Origin: Allobosea sp. Tri-44
Lineage (GTDB): Bacteria; Pseudomonadota; Alphaproteobacteria; Rhizobiales; Beijerinckiaceae
Direction of reading: 5' to 3'
Length of the DNA: 64,000 nt
Assembly: GCF_004123845.1 (NCBI RefSeq)
Contig: NZ_NBDP01000030.1
Coordinates: forward strand, 124,001 to 188,000
In this document: in pieces, positions 54,125 through 62,855 of the stretch
Position numbering within the stretch: the first letter of the stretch is position 1
How the letters are laid out: each line of letters begins with the position of its first letter
Notes under the pieces: generated by a model
The model's database searches: none
The model's input: the letters and a program-made list of their open reading frames with translations, nothing else
Told to the model about the DNA's origin: nothing
Position numbers and translations under genes: made by a program

Positions 54125-54676
54125 TCAGCGCGGATGGCTGCGCCGCCAGGCCTCCGGCCGCTCGAAGCTCAACGCCCAGATGCCGCGACCGGCGGCTTTC
54201 GCCTCGTCCTCCTCGGCCTGATACCCACCATAGGCCAGGGCCTGGCCCTGGCGCACCAGCGCCGCATTGATCTCGGCATCCCCCTGCCGGCAGCGCGCCA
54301 GTCCGCGGCCATAGCGGTCGGCCCGCGAGATCGTGCAGGTGACGTTGCCGAGCGCCAGCATGGCGGCCAGTGCGCGGCGCGCCTGCCGGCCGCAGGCGAC
54401 ATCGCCGCCGCTCCGGTCCCGGCAGGTCTGCCGGAATTCCGGCGCGTCGATGCCCTCCAGGCGAAGCTCCTCGCCGAGGAGTCTGAGCGAATCGCCATCG
54501 ATCGCCTCGGCGGCTCCCGCAAGGCTGCGGCTAGGGCCTAGCCGGTACTGCAGGACGGCGCCGGCAATCGCCAAAAGCACAAGGAATCCAAGGGCTACGA
54601 CGAAATCGACCGAGCGGCCGACCCGCCGCCAGCCGAACGGACCATAGTTGCTTGTCCTGAATCCGAAGCGCGCCAT
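54125..54676 (-). CDS. Membrane-anchored thermonuclease (SNase-like)
   Basis: A 183-residue protein with an N-terminal membrane helix near 24-42 and an SNase-like OB fold. EAIDGDSLRLLGEELRLEGIDAPE holds the Ca/active-site residues, and RADRYGRGLARC the catalytic arginine region. Three to four cysteines occur (CRDRSGGDVACG). Expected to cut nucleic acid in the periplasm. The start at 54676 is uncertain, the frame being open to 54736. Confidence 0.85.
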   Translation of the reverse strand: MARFGFRTSNYGPFGWRRVGRSVDFVVALGFLVLLAIAGAVLQYRLGPSRSLAGAAEAIDGDSLRLLGEELRLEGIDAPEFRQTCRDRSGGDVACGRQARRALAAMLALGNVTCTISRADRYGRGLARCRQGDAEINAALVRQGQALAYGGYQAEEDEAKAAGRGIWALSFERPEAWRRSHPR

Positions 54677-54762
54677 CAGGACAAGCTTAACGATTTCCAA
54701 CACATCATGGCGAGCCGGAGCGCGACGGGGCGCCACCGGTCGGGAGCCTTTGCCTTCAGATC

Positions 54763-56283
54763 ATGGCGGAACTGACAGCCGAACAGGTGCAGCGCGGTCG
54801 CGGACCCGATCCGACCGTGCTGGCGCGCCGCAAGCTGATCAACCGCGAGGTCCGGTCGGCGCGCGAGAAGCTGACGTCCTCGACCGGGCTCCAGCGCGCC
54901 TTCGATTACGAACTCATCCGCGTCTTCGCAAAGTACCGGCTGAACGGGTCGGCCGGCACCCTGCTGCTCGCGTTCCTGGTCGCCGCCGCAGCCTGCGTCT
55001 GGGTGCCGTTCTACACGGTCTCGGGCTGGCTCTGCCTGGTGGTGCTGAGCACTGGCTTCACCGCGGTGCTGTGCCGGCGCTTCCTGGCCGAGCCCTCCGC
55101 CGCCGCGCGCGTCGCCTTCTGGCGCAAGCTCCTGCCCGCGGCCGAATTGCTGCACGGCCTGTCCTGGGCCCTGCTCGCGGGCCTCTTCATCGGCATCGAT
55201 GCACCCGGCGCCCGCTTTTTCCTGATGACGGCGCTGCTGATCGTCAGCGCACTCACCGTCACGCTCGCGGCGGCGATCCCGATCGCGGTCTACTCCAGCC
55301 TCGTGCCGATCGTCGGCGCGATCGTTCTGTCCTTCAGCGGCCGCAGCGACATCGACAGCGTCACCATGCTGCTGATGGCGGCTTGCGCGCAGCTCTTCTT
55401 CATCTTCCTGACCAACAGGCTCTATTCGACCTCGGTCGAGACGATCGAGTTCCGGGCCGAGAAGGACGCGCTGATCGCCGAACTCGAAACCGCCAAGGCC
55501 AATTCCGACGAAGCCCGGCGCAAGGCGGAGGAAGCCAATCTCGCCAAGTCGCGCTTCCTGGCGACGATGAGCCATGAGCTGCGCACACCGCTCAACGCCA
55601 TCCTCGGCTTCTCCGAGGTGATGAAGAACGAGGTTTTCGGGGCGCACGCCAACGCCTCCTACAAGGAGTACTCCGGCGACATCCATTCCTCGGGCCAGCA
55701 CCTGCTCACACTGATCAACGAGATTCTCGACCTGTCGCGCATCGAATCCGGCAAATATGAGCTCAGCGAGGAGGCGATCAGTCTCGCCGGCATTGCCGAC
55801 GATGCGGCGCACATGCTCAACCTGCGCGCCAAGGCCAAGAGCCAGACCATCCGCCAGGCGACAGAGCCCGAGCTGCCGCGGATCTGGGCCGATGAGCGCG
55901 CCATCCGCCAGGCCGTGCTGAACATTCTGGCGAATGCGATCAAGTTCACCCCGCAGGGCGGCGATATCTCGATCAAGGTCGGCTGGACCGCCACCGGCGG
56001 GCAATATGTCAGCATCACCGATACCGGCCCGGGCATCCCGGAGGACGAGATCCCGGTGGTGATGCAGACCTTCGGGCGCGGCTCGCTGGCGATCAAGACG
56101 GCCGAGCAGGGCTCGGGCCTGGGGCTGCCGATCGTCAAGGGGCTGGTCGACCTGCATGGCGGCGGCTTCCGCATCAAATCGGCGCCGCGCGCCGGCACCG
56201 AAGTGACGATCACGCTTCCCGCCGAGCGCGTCATGGACACGCTGCCGGCCTTGCCGCACCCGGGCGAGCGCTCCGCCGCGTAG
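54763..56283 (+). CDS. PdhS/DivJ/PleC-type membrane histidine kinase
   Basis: A 506-residue kinase. About five to six membrane helices lie between 65 and 220. A coiled coil (about 230-260) leads to FLATMSHELRTPLNAILGFS with His271. N-box ILANAIKFTP, G1 ITDTGPGI and G2 GSGLGLPIV complete the catalytic domain. The sequence around NEVFGAH and YSGDIHSSGQHLLTLINEIL is shared with alphaproteobacterial DivJ/PleC/PdhS kinases that act on DivK-like regulators, so a cell-cycle role is possible. No regulator is adjacent. Confidence 0.9.
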   Translation: MAELTAEQVQRGRGPDPTVLARRKLINREVRSAREKLTSSTGLQRAFDYELIRVFAKYRLNGSAGTLLLAFLVAAAACVWVPFYTVSGWLCLVVLSTGFTAVLCRRFLAEPSAAARVAFWRKLLPAAELLHGLSWALLAGLFIGIDAPGARFFLMTALLIVSALTVTLAAAIPIAVYSSLVPIVGAIVLSFSGRSDIDSVTMLLMAACAQLFFIFLTNRLYSTSVETIEFRAEKDALIAELETAKANSDEARRKAEEANLAKSRFLATMSHELRTPLNAILGFSEVMKNEVFGAHANASYKEYSGDIHSSGQHLLTLINEILDLSRIESGKYELSEEAISLAGIADDAAHMLNLRAKAKSQTIRQATEPELPRIWADERAIRQAVLNILANAIKFTPQGGDISIKVGWTATGGQYVSITDTGPGIPEDEIPVVMQTFGRGSLAIKTAEQGSGLGLPIVKGLVDLHGGGFRIKSAPRAGTEVTITLPAERVMDTLPALPHPGERSAA

Positions 56284-56285
56284 CC

Positions 56286-56750
56286 CTAGAGTGCCCTTCT
56301 GAACACCGTATGTCCCGAACGGCTGGCGACACTGTCGTAGAGTTTTGCCGCCGTCGCATTGGCCACTTGCATGTGCCAGTAGACTCGAAAGGCTCCCTTG
56401 GCGCGGGCCAGATCGTAAAGCGATTCGACCAGCCGCCGGCCGACACCGCATCGACGGGCCCGCTCCGCCACGAACAGGTCGTTGAGAAAGCAGGCCGGCT
56501 TGTCCGACGATGTCACTGGATGAAGGACAGCGTGGACGATCCCAACGAGTCCACCGTCCTGTACCGCCACCAATGCCAGCATCGGGTCACCTGCCAGGAC
56601 GCGCGCGAAGGTCGCCTCCGTGACCGCGGGCGGCGGCGGCGGTCCGCCGAATGGACCATGAGCATGGTAGCCGATCCACAGCTGCTCCCAGTCCGAGCGG
56701 TCGGCGGCCTCCAGCGGCCGAACAGCCAATTCGCCAGCATCTTCCGTCAT
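56286..56750 (-). CDS. GNAT N-acetyltransferase
   Basis: A 154-residue acetyltransferase. Motif A is LFVAERARRCGVGRRLVESL, with the RxxGxG CoA loop. N-terminal strands LAVRPLEAADRSDWEQLW and a C-terminal HTVFRRAL complete the fold. Substrate unknown. Three bases separate it from the convergent kinase stop. Confidence 0.88.
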   Translation of the reverse strand: MTEDAGELAVRPLEAADRSDWEQLWIGYHAHGPFGGPPPPPAVTEATFARVLAGDPMLALVAVQDGGLVGIVHAVLHPVTSSDKPACFLNDLFVAERARRCGVGRRLVESLYDLARAKGAFRVYWHMQVANATAAKLYDSVASRSGHTVFRRAL

Positions 56751-56803
56751 CAGCCCGCTCGCCAGAAACCCAGCACTCGTGAGTACGTAGCCTCGCCTTG
56801 TCG

Positions 56804-57151
56804 CTAGGCGACCTTCGGCAGGACCGTCGTCCTGCTGCGCTCGGCCTCGACATCCTCCCACCAGTCACCGAGCGCATCGATCAACGGCACGAGGCGAAGT
56901 CCCTCTGCGGTCAGCTCGTAGTCGACCCGGCGCGGATAGCCGTCATGGTCGATCCGGTGGACGATGCCGGCAGCCTCCAGCTTGCGCAGCTCCAGCGCGA
57001 GCATGCGGTGCGAGACGGTCGGGTTGTCGCGCCGAAGCTCGCTGAAGCGCTTGGTTCCGTCCTTCAGATAGTAGAGCAACAAGGTCGGCCAGCGGCCGCT
57101 CAGCACCCGCATGACGCCTTCGATCGGGCAGTCGGACACGACGTCCTTCAT
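56804..57151 (-). CDS. HxlR-family regulator
   Basis: A 115-residue winged-helix regulator. CPIEGVMRVLSGRWPTLLLYY carries the family's N-terminal cysteine and GxW motif, followed by RFSELRRDNPTVSHRMLALELRKLE and a wing ending RRVDYELTAEG. Cys8 may sense reactive electrophiles. Divergent from a GST gene 107 bases away, a common detoxification pairing. Confidence 0.92.
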   Translation of the reverse strand: MKDVVSDCPIEGVMRVLSGRWPTLLLYYLKDGTKRFSELRRDNPTVSHRMLALELRKLEAAGIVHRIDHDGYPRRVDYELTAEGLRLVPLIDALGDWWEDVEAERSRTTVLPKVA

Positions 57152-57258
57152 GTTCCGTTCCGCCTGGTTACAAAAAAGTGCGTAATTTACTTAGGGGCCC
57201 GGATGACTAGGTTCCAGCCCGCTGCGCAGCGTTTCCCGACCCAAATGGAAAACGCAAC

Positions 57259-57963
57259 ATGGAACCGATCCTCGTTTATGGCTATCCGTCCGGCACTTCG
57301 ATGGGCCTGGTCACGGCTCTCGAATGGCTTGGCCAGCCCTACAAGCTCAGCCGCGTCGATATGCTGGGTGAAATGCGCGAGCCGCCCTACAAGCGGATCA
57401 ATGCGCGCGTCGAAACCCCGGTGCTGATCACCGATCAGGGCCGCCCGCTCACCGAGACGATGGCGATCGCCGCCTGGCTCGAAGCGCGCGATACCGAACG
57501 GCGGATCAGCTTCGACCCGCTCTCGCCCGAGGCCGACCGGATGCACCAGCTCATGGGCTTCCTCAACACCGGCTTCACCGGTGCCTTCTACCCGCTCTGG
57601 GCGGCGCTGGAGCTGCCCGAGCCCGATCCCGACTTCGAGGCGGCGCTGCGCCGTTTCGGGCGGGAGCGAGTGACCGAGCGCCATGACAGACTGGAGGAAA
57701 TGCTCGACGGCGGAAGCTGGCTGGTCGGCGACAAGCATAGCCTCGCCGACGGGCTGCTCGCCGGCGTGGCGCGCTGGCTCGAATACCATGAGGTCGCCGA
57801 GCTCTCGCGCTGGCCGAAGCTGCAGGCGCTACGCCAGCAGGTCGAGGCCGATCCGGCGGTGATCTACGCAACGGCGCTCGAGAATGGCGAGACGCCGGCC
57901 GGCAGCGGCGCCTGCAAGGGTCATGTCTCGCTGGCCGAGGTCATCGAGCGCTACGGCGCCTGA
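57259..57963 (+). CDS. Glutathione S-transferase-family protein
   Basis: A 234-residue GST. Opens EPILVYGYPSGTSMGLVTALEW, with serine/threonine in the thiol-activating position. ARVETPVLITDQGRPLTETMAIAAWLE has the cis-Pro and SQ/TE loop. The helical domain includes LVGDKHSLADGLLAGVARWLEY. Probably controlled by the divergent HxlR regulator. A strong terminator follows. Confidence 0.9.
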   Translation: MEPILVYGYPSGTSMGLVTALEWLGQPYKLSRVDMLGEMREPPYKRINARVETPVLITDQGRPLTETMAIAAWLEARDTERRISFDPLSPEADRMHQLMGFLNTGFTGAFYPLWAALELPEPDPDFEAALRRFGRERVTERHDRLEEMLDGGSWLVGDKHSLADGLLAGVARWLEYHEVAELSRWPKLQALRQQVEADPAVIYATALENGETPAGSGACKGHVSLAEVIERYGA

Positions 57964-57969
57964 AACGAG

Positions 57970-58003
57970 AAGGCGCGCCGGGTCGAATGCCCGGCGCGCC
58001 TTT
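57970..58003 (+). terminator. Rho-independent terminator of the GST gene
   Basis: Stem AAGGCGCGCCGGG/CCCGGCGCGCCTTT with a seven-base loop, starting six bases after the stop. It insulates the toxin-antitoxin pair downstream. Confidence 0.85.
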
Positions 58004-58013
58004 CCAAGAGATT

Positions 58014-58058
58014 GTAGTTTGACGGCGGCTCTTAGGATATACATGTTCCGTGTATATC
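58014..58058 (+). promoter_or_regulatory. Promoter and operator of the AbrB/PIN pair
   Basis: TTGTAG (58014-58019), 18 bases, then TATACA (58038-58043) look like -35 and -10 boxes. A perfect inverted repeat GATATACA-N7-TGTATATC (58036-58058) overlaps the -10, as in autoregulated toxin-antitoxin operons. Confidence 0.75.
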
Positions 58059-58074
58059 AATCGGGAGCTGGTCA

Positions 58075-58311
58075 ATGCAGGTCGCACGCTGGGGCAACAG
58101 CCTCGCCATCAGAATTCCTGCGGCCGTCAGCGAGGCACTCTCGCTCAAGGAAGGCGATGACGTGGAAATCCGGATCGCGAACGACCGGACCTTCCTGATC
58201 GCGCGCGACGAGCGCAAACGGCGCGCGCTTGCCCGCATCCGCAGCCTGCGCAGGCCGCTCCCGCCGGGCTGGCGTTTCGATCGCGACGAGGCGAACAAGC
58301 GCACGCCGTGA
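58075..58311 (+). CDS. vapB: AbrB/MazE-type antitoxin (VapB)
   Basis: A 78-residue DNA-binding antitoxin. QVARWGNSLAIRIPAAVSEA is the swapped-hairpin AbrB/SpoVT motif; the C-terminal arm (PPGWRFDRDEANKRTP) should lie over the toxin. Its stop overlaps the GTG of the PIN gene. The palindrome 17 bases upstream is the likely binding site. Confidence 0.93.
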   Translation: MQVARWGNSLAIRIPAAVSEALSLKEGDDVEIRIANDRTFLIARDERKRRALARIRSLRRPLPPGWRFDRDEANKRTP

Positions 58312-58712
58312 CGCGCAGCTTCCTAGACAGCAATGTGGTCGTCTACGCCTTCTGCGAAGATCCGCGTAACGCCTTGGCCGAGGAGTTGCTCGGCAGGGGC
58401 TGCGAGATCAGCGTCCAGGTCCTGAACGAGTTCGCCAATGTCGCGCGTCGCAAGCTCGGCTTCTCCTGGGCGGAGATCACTGACGCGGTCGAGGCGATCA
58501 CGATACTGAGCCGCACCGTCCATCCGCTCGATCTCGCCACGCACCAGGAGGCTGTCCGGCTGGCCGAGCGGTACGGGTTCAGCCTCTACGACGCGCTGAT
58601 CGTGGCGAGTGCGCTACGAGCGGGTTGTGCCGTGCTCTACAGCGAAGACATGCAGCACGGCCTGGTCATCGACGAGCGGCTGAGAATCGAGAATCCGTTC
58701 AAGGCGGAGTAA
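58308..58712 (+). CDS. vapC: PIN-domain toxin (VapC)
   Basis: A 134-residue PIN ribonuclease from a GTG coupled to the antitoxin (GTGA). Acidic residues: Asp7 in FLDSNV, Glu41 in VLNEFANV, Asp95 in LYDALIVA and Asp114 in YSEDMQHG. Length is normal for VapC. Overexpression would be expected to block translation by RNA cleavage. Confidence 0.93.
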   Translation: MTRSFLDSNVVVYAFCEDPRNALAEELLGRGCEISVQVLNEFANVARRKLGFSWAEITDAVEAITILSRTVHPLDLATHQEAVRLAERYGFSLYDALIVASALRAGCAVLYSEDMQHGLVIDERLRIENPFKAE

Positions 58713-58727
58713 GCAGTCCCGCCGCTA

Positions 58728-59756
58728 TCAGGCCTTCCCCGACACCTGTGCCTGCGCGAAGGTCGCCATGCCGGAATGCACGCCGGCCGCCGCCTTGACG
58801 AGGCCGGCGGCGAGCGCTGCACCAGTGCCCTCCCCGAGCCGCATGTCGAGCGCCAGCAAGGGCTGCTTGCCGAGCTTGACCAGCGCCTGCGCATGCGCGC
58901 CCTCGGCCGAGAGATGGCCGGCGAGGCAATGGTCGAGCGCCGACGGGTCGAGCGCATGCAGGATCGCGGCAGCGGCGGTGACGACATAGCCGTCTAGGAT
59001 CACCGGGATGCGCTGCAAGCGGGCGGCGAGGATGGCACCGCAGATCGCCGCCATCTCGCGGCCGCCAAAGCGGCGCAGCACTTCGAGCGGATCACTCAGG
59101 TGATTGGCGTGGAGCTTCAGCCCGGCCTCGACCGCCGCGATCTTGCGCTTCAGGCCGTCATCGTCGACGCCGGTGCCACGGCCGCACCATTTGGCAGCGC
59201 CGCCGCCATAGAGCGCGGCGAAGATCGCCGCAGCCGAAGTCGTATTGCCGATGCCCATTTCGCCGAGCGCAAGCAGGTCGGCGCCACCGGCGAGCGCCTC
59301 CATACCGAAGGCCATGGTCGCGACGCAGGCGCGCTCGTCGAGCGCGTCTTCTTGCGTGAAGTCGCCGGTCGGCAGGTCGAGAGCGAGATCGAAGACCTTG
59401 AAGCCGAGATCATAGGCGGCGCAGATCTGGTTGATCGCCGCGCCGCCGGCGGCGAAGTTCTCCAGCATCTGGCGCGTGACCGCCTGCGGAAAAGCCGAGA
59501 CGCCCTGGGCGACGACGCCGTGATTGCCGGCGAACACGCAGACCAGCGGCCGGTCGACGCGCGGCGGCGCCTTGCCCTGCCAGGCGGCGAGCCATTCGGC
59601 GATCTCCTCCAGCCGCCCGAGGCTGCCGGCCGGCTTGGTCAGTTCCTTGTCGCGGGCGCGCACGGTGTTCGCCGCCGCCATGTCGGGGCCTGGCATGCCG
59701 GCGATGAGGTTGCGGATATCGTCGAAGGGCAGGCCGGAGGCGGGCATCGCAGACAT
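58728..59756 (-). CDS. cobT: Nicotinate-nucleotide-dimethylbenzimidazole phosphoribosyltransferase
   Basis: A 342-residue enzyme that makes alpha-ribazole phosphate for the lower loop of cobalamin. CobT motifs include KPAGSLGRLEEIAEWLAAWQ, VCVFAGNHGVVAQGVSAFP, GEMGIGNTTSAAAI and DMRLGEGTGAALA, which holds the catalytic Glu. Divergent from cobS. No B12 riboswitch is visible in the short gap. ATGs at 59756 and 59747 are both possible. Confidence 0.95.
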   Translation of the reverse strand: MSAMPASGLPFDDIRNLIAGMPGPDMAAANTVRARDKELTKPAGSLGRLEEIAEWLAAWQGKAPPRVDRPLVCVFAGNHGVVAQGVSAFPQAVTRQMLENFAAGGAAINQICAAYDLGFKVFDLALDLPTGDFTQEDALDERACVATMAFGMEALAGGADLLALGEMGIGNTTSAAAIFAALYGGGAAKWCGRGTGVDDDGLKRKIAAVEAGLKLHANHLSDPLEVLRRFGGREMAAICGAILAARLQRIPVILDGYVVTAAAAILHALDPSALDHCLAGHLSAEGAHAQALVKLGKQPLLALDMRLGEGTGAALAAGLVKAAAGVHSGMATFAQAQVSGKA

Positions 59757-59862
59757 CTGAGGAGCCGATCTTGAAAGCCTAGGGAATCGAGCGGCATGAG
59801 GTCGCCGCCGCGTTGCCGCTGCTGCTATAGGCTGGAGCGGACGAAGACAATCCGAGGGCAGA

Positions 59863-60705
59863 GTGGCGCAAACCGACAGCGATGATGCGACGCAGGCGCC
59901 CACCTGGCCGGGCTGGCTGATCGCGACCGCGACCTGCATCCGCTTCTACTCGCGCCTGCCGGTGCCGGCGCTGCCGGGCGAGAGCGCGCATGCCCTGCCG
60001 GATTTCCGGCTGGTGCCGCGCGCTTTGCCCTTCGCGGCGCTGGTGATCGCGTTACCTGCTGCGCTGATCGCGCTGCTCGCGGGCCTTGCGGGTGTCGATG
60101 CGCTGCTGACGGCGGCGCTTACTGTGACCGCGCTCGTGCTGACGACGGGTGCCCTCCATGAGGACGGGATCGCCGACACGGCCGACGGGCTCTTCGGCGG
60201 ACACACGCCGGAGCGGCGGCTGGAGATCATGAAGGACAGCCGCGTTGGCACCTTCGGGGCGCTGGCGCTCGGGCTCTCGCTGCTGCTGCGGGTGACGGCG
60301 CTCGCCGCGATCCTGCAAGGCGCCGGAGCGTGGGCGCTCGCCGCCACCGTGCTTGTCGCCGCGCCCTGGTCGCGCGTCGAAGGCATCCGTATCCTCGCCA
60401 TGATCGAGCCGACCCGGCCAGACGGTGCCGCCGCCTCGGTCGGGCGGCCCGAGCGGTCGGTGTTGCCGGTCGCCTACGGTTTGTCGGGCGCCCTCGCCCT
60501 GCTTTTGATTGCCGCAGGCGCGCTTCCCCTCGCTGGCATCCTGCTTGGCCTCATGCTGTCAGCGCTGGCGACATACTGGCTGTCGCGCACCGCCATCAGC
60601 CTGATCAGCGGCCAGACAGGCGACATTCTCGGCGCAGCGCAGCAGCTCGGCGAGATCGCGATCTATCTCGGCCTCGCCATCGTCATCGGCTGGGGCGGGC
60701 GATGA
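59863..60705 (+). CDS. cobS: Adenosylcobinamide-GDP ribazoletransferase
   Basis: A 280-residue membrane enzyme that joins alpha-ribazole to adenosylcobinamide-GDP to complete cobalamin. About six helices. Motifs GALHEDGIADTADGLFGGHT and RLEIMKDSRVGTFGA bind metal/substrate. Starts at GTG with GAGGG upstream. Divergent from cobT, and coupled by ATGA to the DUF1289 gene. Confidence 0.94.
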   Translation: MAQTDSDDATQAPTWPGWLIATATCIRFYSRLPVPALPGESAHALPDFRLVPRALPFAALVIALPAALIALLAGLAGVDALLTAALTVTALVLTTGALHEDGIADTADGLFGGHTPERRLEIMKDSRVGTFGALALGLSLLLRVTALAAILQGAGAWALAATVLVAAPWSRVEGIRILAMIEPTRPDGAAASVGRPERSVLPVAYGLSGALALLLIAAGALPLAGILLGLMLSALATYWLSRTAISLISGQTGDILGAAQQLGEIAIYLGLAIVIGWGGR

Positions 60706-60902
60706 GCGCAATCTCCAGCCCCTGCATCAAGGTCTGCGTGATCGATCCGGCGAGCAGGCTATGCCAGGGCTGCGGGCGGACCCTGCAGGAGATCGCGCAG
60801 TGGTCGCGGTTCTCGGAGGCGGAGCGGCTCGCTATCATGGCAACGCTGGACGAGCGGCTCAACCCTCCGCGAGGCGGGCAAGGCCCTCGCCGGTCAGCCT
60901 GA
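60702..60902 (+). CDS. DUF1289 protein
   Basis: A 66-residue protein. SPCIKVCVIDPASRLCQGCG carries the family's four-cysteine cluster (C-x3-C-x8-C-x2-C), followed by RTLQEIAQW. Probably binds metal. ATGA overlap with cobS. Its 3' end overlaps that of the convergent acetyltransferase gene by 44 bases. Confidence 0.9.
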   Translation: MSAISSPCIKVCVIDPASRLCQGCGRTLQEIAQWSRFSEAERLAIMATLDERLNPPRGGQGPRRSA

Positions 60903-61326
60903 AGAAGACCTTCTCCGGCTGCGGCTTCGCGCCGAGGCTCTCGTAGAAGCGCAGCAGCCGCTCATTGTCGCGCGCCGCCGTCCAGTCGATCCGGCGAAGG
61001 CCGCGTGCAAGCGCCAGCCGCGCCAGTTCGGCGAGCAATGCCCGGCCGGCCCCGAGGCCACGGGCCGTTTCCGTGACGTAGATCTCTTTCAGGAAAAAGC
61101 CGGGCTTCAGGCCGGGACCTGGATAAATCGCCGAGAAGGCGGCGAAGCCGATGAGCCCGTCGCCATGCTCGGCGACGAGCAATTCGGTTCCCGCCGGCCG
61201 CTTCGCCAACCCGGCCCTGATCTCGGCATCCGGCGGACAGGGCACACCGTAATGCGCCTGCATCTCAGCCATCAAACCGGCGAGCGCCGGATGATCGGTC
61301 TCCCTGCAAGGGCGCACGGCAACCAT
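60859..61326 (-). CDS. GNAT N-acetyltransferase
   Basis: A 155-residue acetyltransferase. The CoA loop is ARGLGAGRALLAELARLAL; LKEIYVTETARG precedes it, and WTAARDNERLLRFYESLGAK is the C-terminal motif typical of diamine acetyltransferase-like members. It follows the TSUP gene by 11 bases on the same strand and overlaps the DUF1289 3' end. Confidence 0.9.
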   Translation of the reverse strand: MVAVRPCRETDHPALAGLMAEMQAHYGVPCPPDAEIRAGLAKRPAGTELLVAEHGDGLIGFAAFSAIYPGPGLKPGFFLKEIYVTETARGLGAGRALLAELARLALARGLRRIDWTAARDNERLLRFYESLGAKPQPEKVFFRLTGEGLARLAEG

Positions 61327-61337
61327 GGTTCCCGCCC

Positions 61338-62174
61338 TCAGGAGATCAGCGACCAGAAGAAGCGGGCGCAGACGACCAGCAGGAAGATGCCGAAGGCGAC
61401 CTCCAGCCGGCGCTTCGAGAGGTGGTGCGCCAGGCGCGCGCCGATCGGCGCCGTCCAGATCGAGGTCGGGATGAAGAGCAGGAAGCCGATGAAGGAGACA
61501 TAGCCGAGCGAGAGCGGCGGCAGGATGTCCATCTTCGGCCAGCCGGCATAGATGTAGCCGAGCGCGCCGGGGATCGAGATCAGGATGCCGAGACCGGACG
61601 AGGTCGCCACCGCCTGATGGATCGGCCGACCATAGAAGGTCATGAACAGGCTGGAGAGCTGGCCGCCGCCGATGCCCATCAGCGACGAGAGCACGCCGAT
61701 GATCAGGCCATAGATCCGCATCAGGAACGGCCGAGGCATATCGTCGCCGAACTTCCAGCGGTCGGAGGCGAAGAGCAGTCGCATCGCGCTGGTGAAGGCG
61801 ACCGCGACGAAGACCGCCTTGAACAGGTCCGGCGGCGCATAGCGCGCGATCAGACTGCCGCCGAGCACGCCGAGCACGACCGGCGCCGCCCAGATCCTGA
61901 TGATCGAGGTGTCGACCATGCCTTTGGCGAGATGGGCCCGGTAGGAGCGGATCGAGGTCGGGATGATCACCGCCAGCGAGGTGCCGACCACCAGCGGCAT
62001 GCGCACCTCCTCCGGCACGCCGATCACCCGGAAGACCTCGTAGAGCACGGGCACGATGACGGCGCCGCCACCGACGCCGAACAGGCCGGCGAGCAATCCG
62101 GTGACGGCGCCGGCCGCGATCAGCGACACGGCGAGGAAGATCAGGTCGTTCAGGGGAATGCCGGCGATCATCAT
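61338..62174 (-). CDS. TauE/SafE (TSUP) family sulfite/organosulfur exporter
   Basis: A 278-residue membrane protein with about eight helices. The two family repeats open GAVTGLLAGLFGVGGGAVIVP and GVLSSLMGIGGGQLSS, the glycine-rich signature of anion exporters. Probably moves sulfite or sulfonates. Start at 62174 or 62171; a TTG at 62192 is less likely. Likely co-transcribed with the acetyltransferase gene. Confidence 0.9.
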   Translation of the reverse strand: MMIAGIPLNDLIFLAVSLIAAGAVTGLLAGLFGVGGGAVIVPVLYEVFRVIGVPEEVRMPLVVGTSLAVIIPTSIRSYRAHLAKGMVDTSIIRIWAAPVVLGVLGGSLIARYAPPDLFKAVFVAVAFTSAMRLLFASDRWKFGDDMPRPFLMRIYGLIIGVLSSLMGIGGGQLSSLFMTFYGRPIHQAVATSSGLGILISIPGALGYIYAGWPKMDILPPLSLGYVSFIGFLLFIPTSIWTAPIGARLAHHLSKRRLEVAFGIFLLVVCARFFWSLIS

Positions 62175-62321
62175 ATACCAAGAGCAGGACAAGTCGGGCC
62201 GCTCTTAGGGCTTTGGCCGGAAAGGGCAAGGATCAGCCGGCAGGGCTGGCATGCGCGGGGGCGATTAGTGTCGCCAAGTCCGCTTCAGGGCGATGCAGAC
62301 CTGTCCTTCGGTCGCGGCCGA

Positions 62322-62825
62322 TCACGGCCTGACATAGGTCCAGCCCTTCTCCTGCAACTCGATAACCCGGACGACACCGGATTTCACCACCGACGCCTCA
62401 GGAATGAGCGCGATCTCCTTGTTCTCAGCCTTGCTCATATTGCCCTGGGTATTGCCGCAGGCCTTGAAGGAAATGGCCGGCGTGCTCGCCGTCATCGCCT
62501 TGATCCGCGCCTTCACCGGCGAGGTGTCGTCGCGCAGCATGTGCAGGCCGGGGCCGAAGGTGACGACCTCGATCTCCACCTTCTCGCCGAGATCCTGATA
62601 GTACTGCGCCACGTTCGCCGCATTGTTGAGCGCGAGATTCATCATCGCAGCCTCGTTCGTGTTCACCTGCAGGATGAGCCGGTGCGGCTTCCTTTCAGGC
62701 GCGGGCGGTGGCTTCGGCGCCTGGACCGAGCTCTGCTTCGTGCCCTGTGCGGCCGAGGGTGAAGTGGCGACGGACAGCACCACACCGACCGCCAGTGCTG
62801 TGCCGAGGAAATCCTTGAAGCTCAT
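62322..62825 (-). CDS. Exported DsrE-like protein
   Basis: A 167-residue protein with a signal peptide ending SPSAAQG and a proline-rich linker. The core (about 45-165) is a DsrE/COG1416 fold: LILQVNTNEAAMMNLALNNA, VEIEVVTFGPGLHML and SFKACGNTQ, the last with the family's cysteine. The role is unknown; sulfur relay or thiol chemistry in the periplasm is possible. ATGs at 62825, 62828 and 62831 are all possible. Confidence 0.85.
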   Translation of the reverse strand: MSFKDFLGTALAVGVVLSVATSPSAAQGTKQSSVQAPKPPPAPERKPHRLILQVNTNEAAMMNLALNNAANVAQYYQDLGEKVEIEVVTFGPGLHMLRDDTSPVKARIKAMTASTPAISFKACGNTQGNMSKAENKEIALIPEASVVKSGVVRVIELQEKGWTYVRP

Positions 62826-62855
62826 CATCATCGCATCCCGCCCATGGTTCGAGGA

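Noticed and set aside
59757-59862. Possible cobalamin riboswitch between cobT and cobS
   Set aside because: The divergent gap is only 106 bases and shows neither the B12 box nor room for the fold.
60859-60902. 44-base overlap of DUF1289 and acetyltransferase genes as an error
   Set aside because: Both proteins keep full family motifs well before the overlap and end normally; convergent 3' overlaps of this size are common in compact GC-rich genomes.
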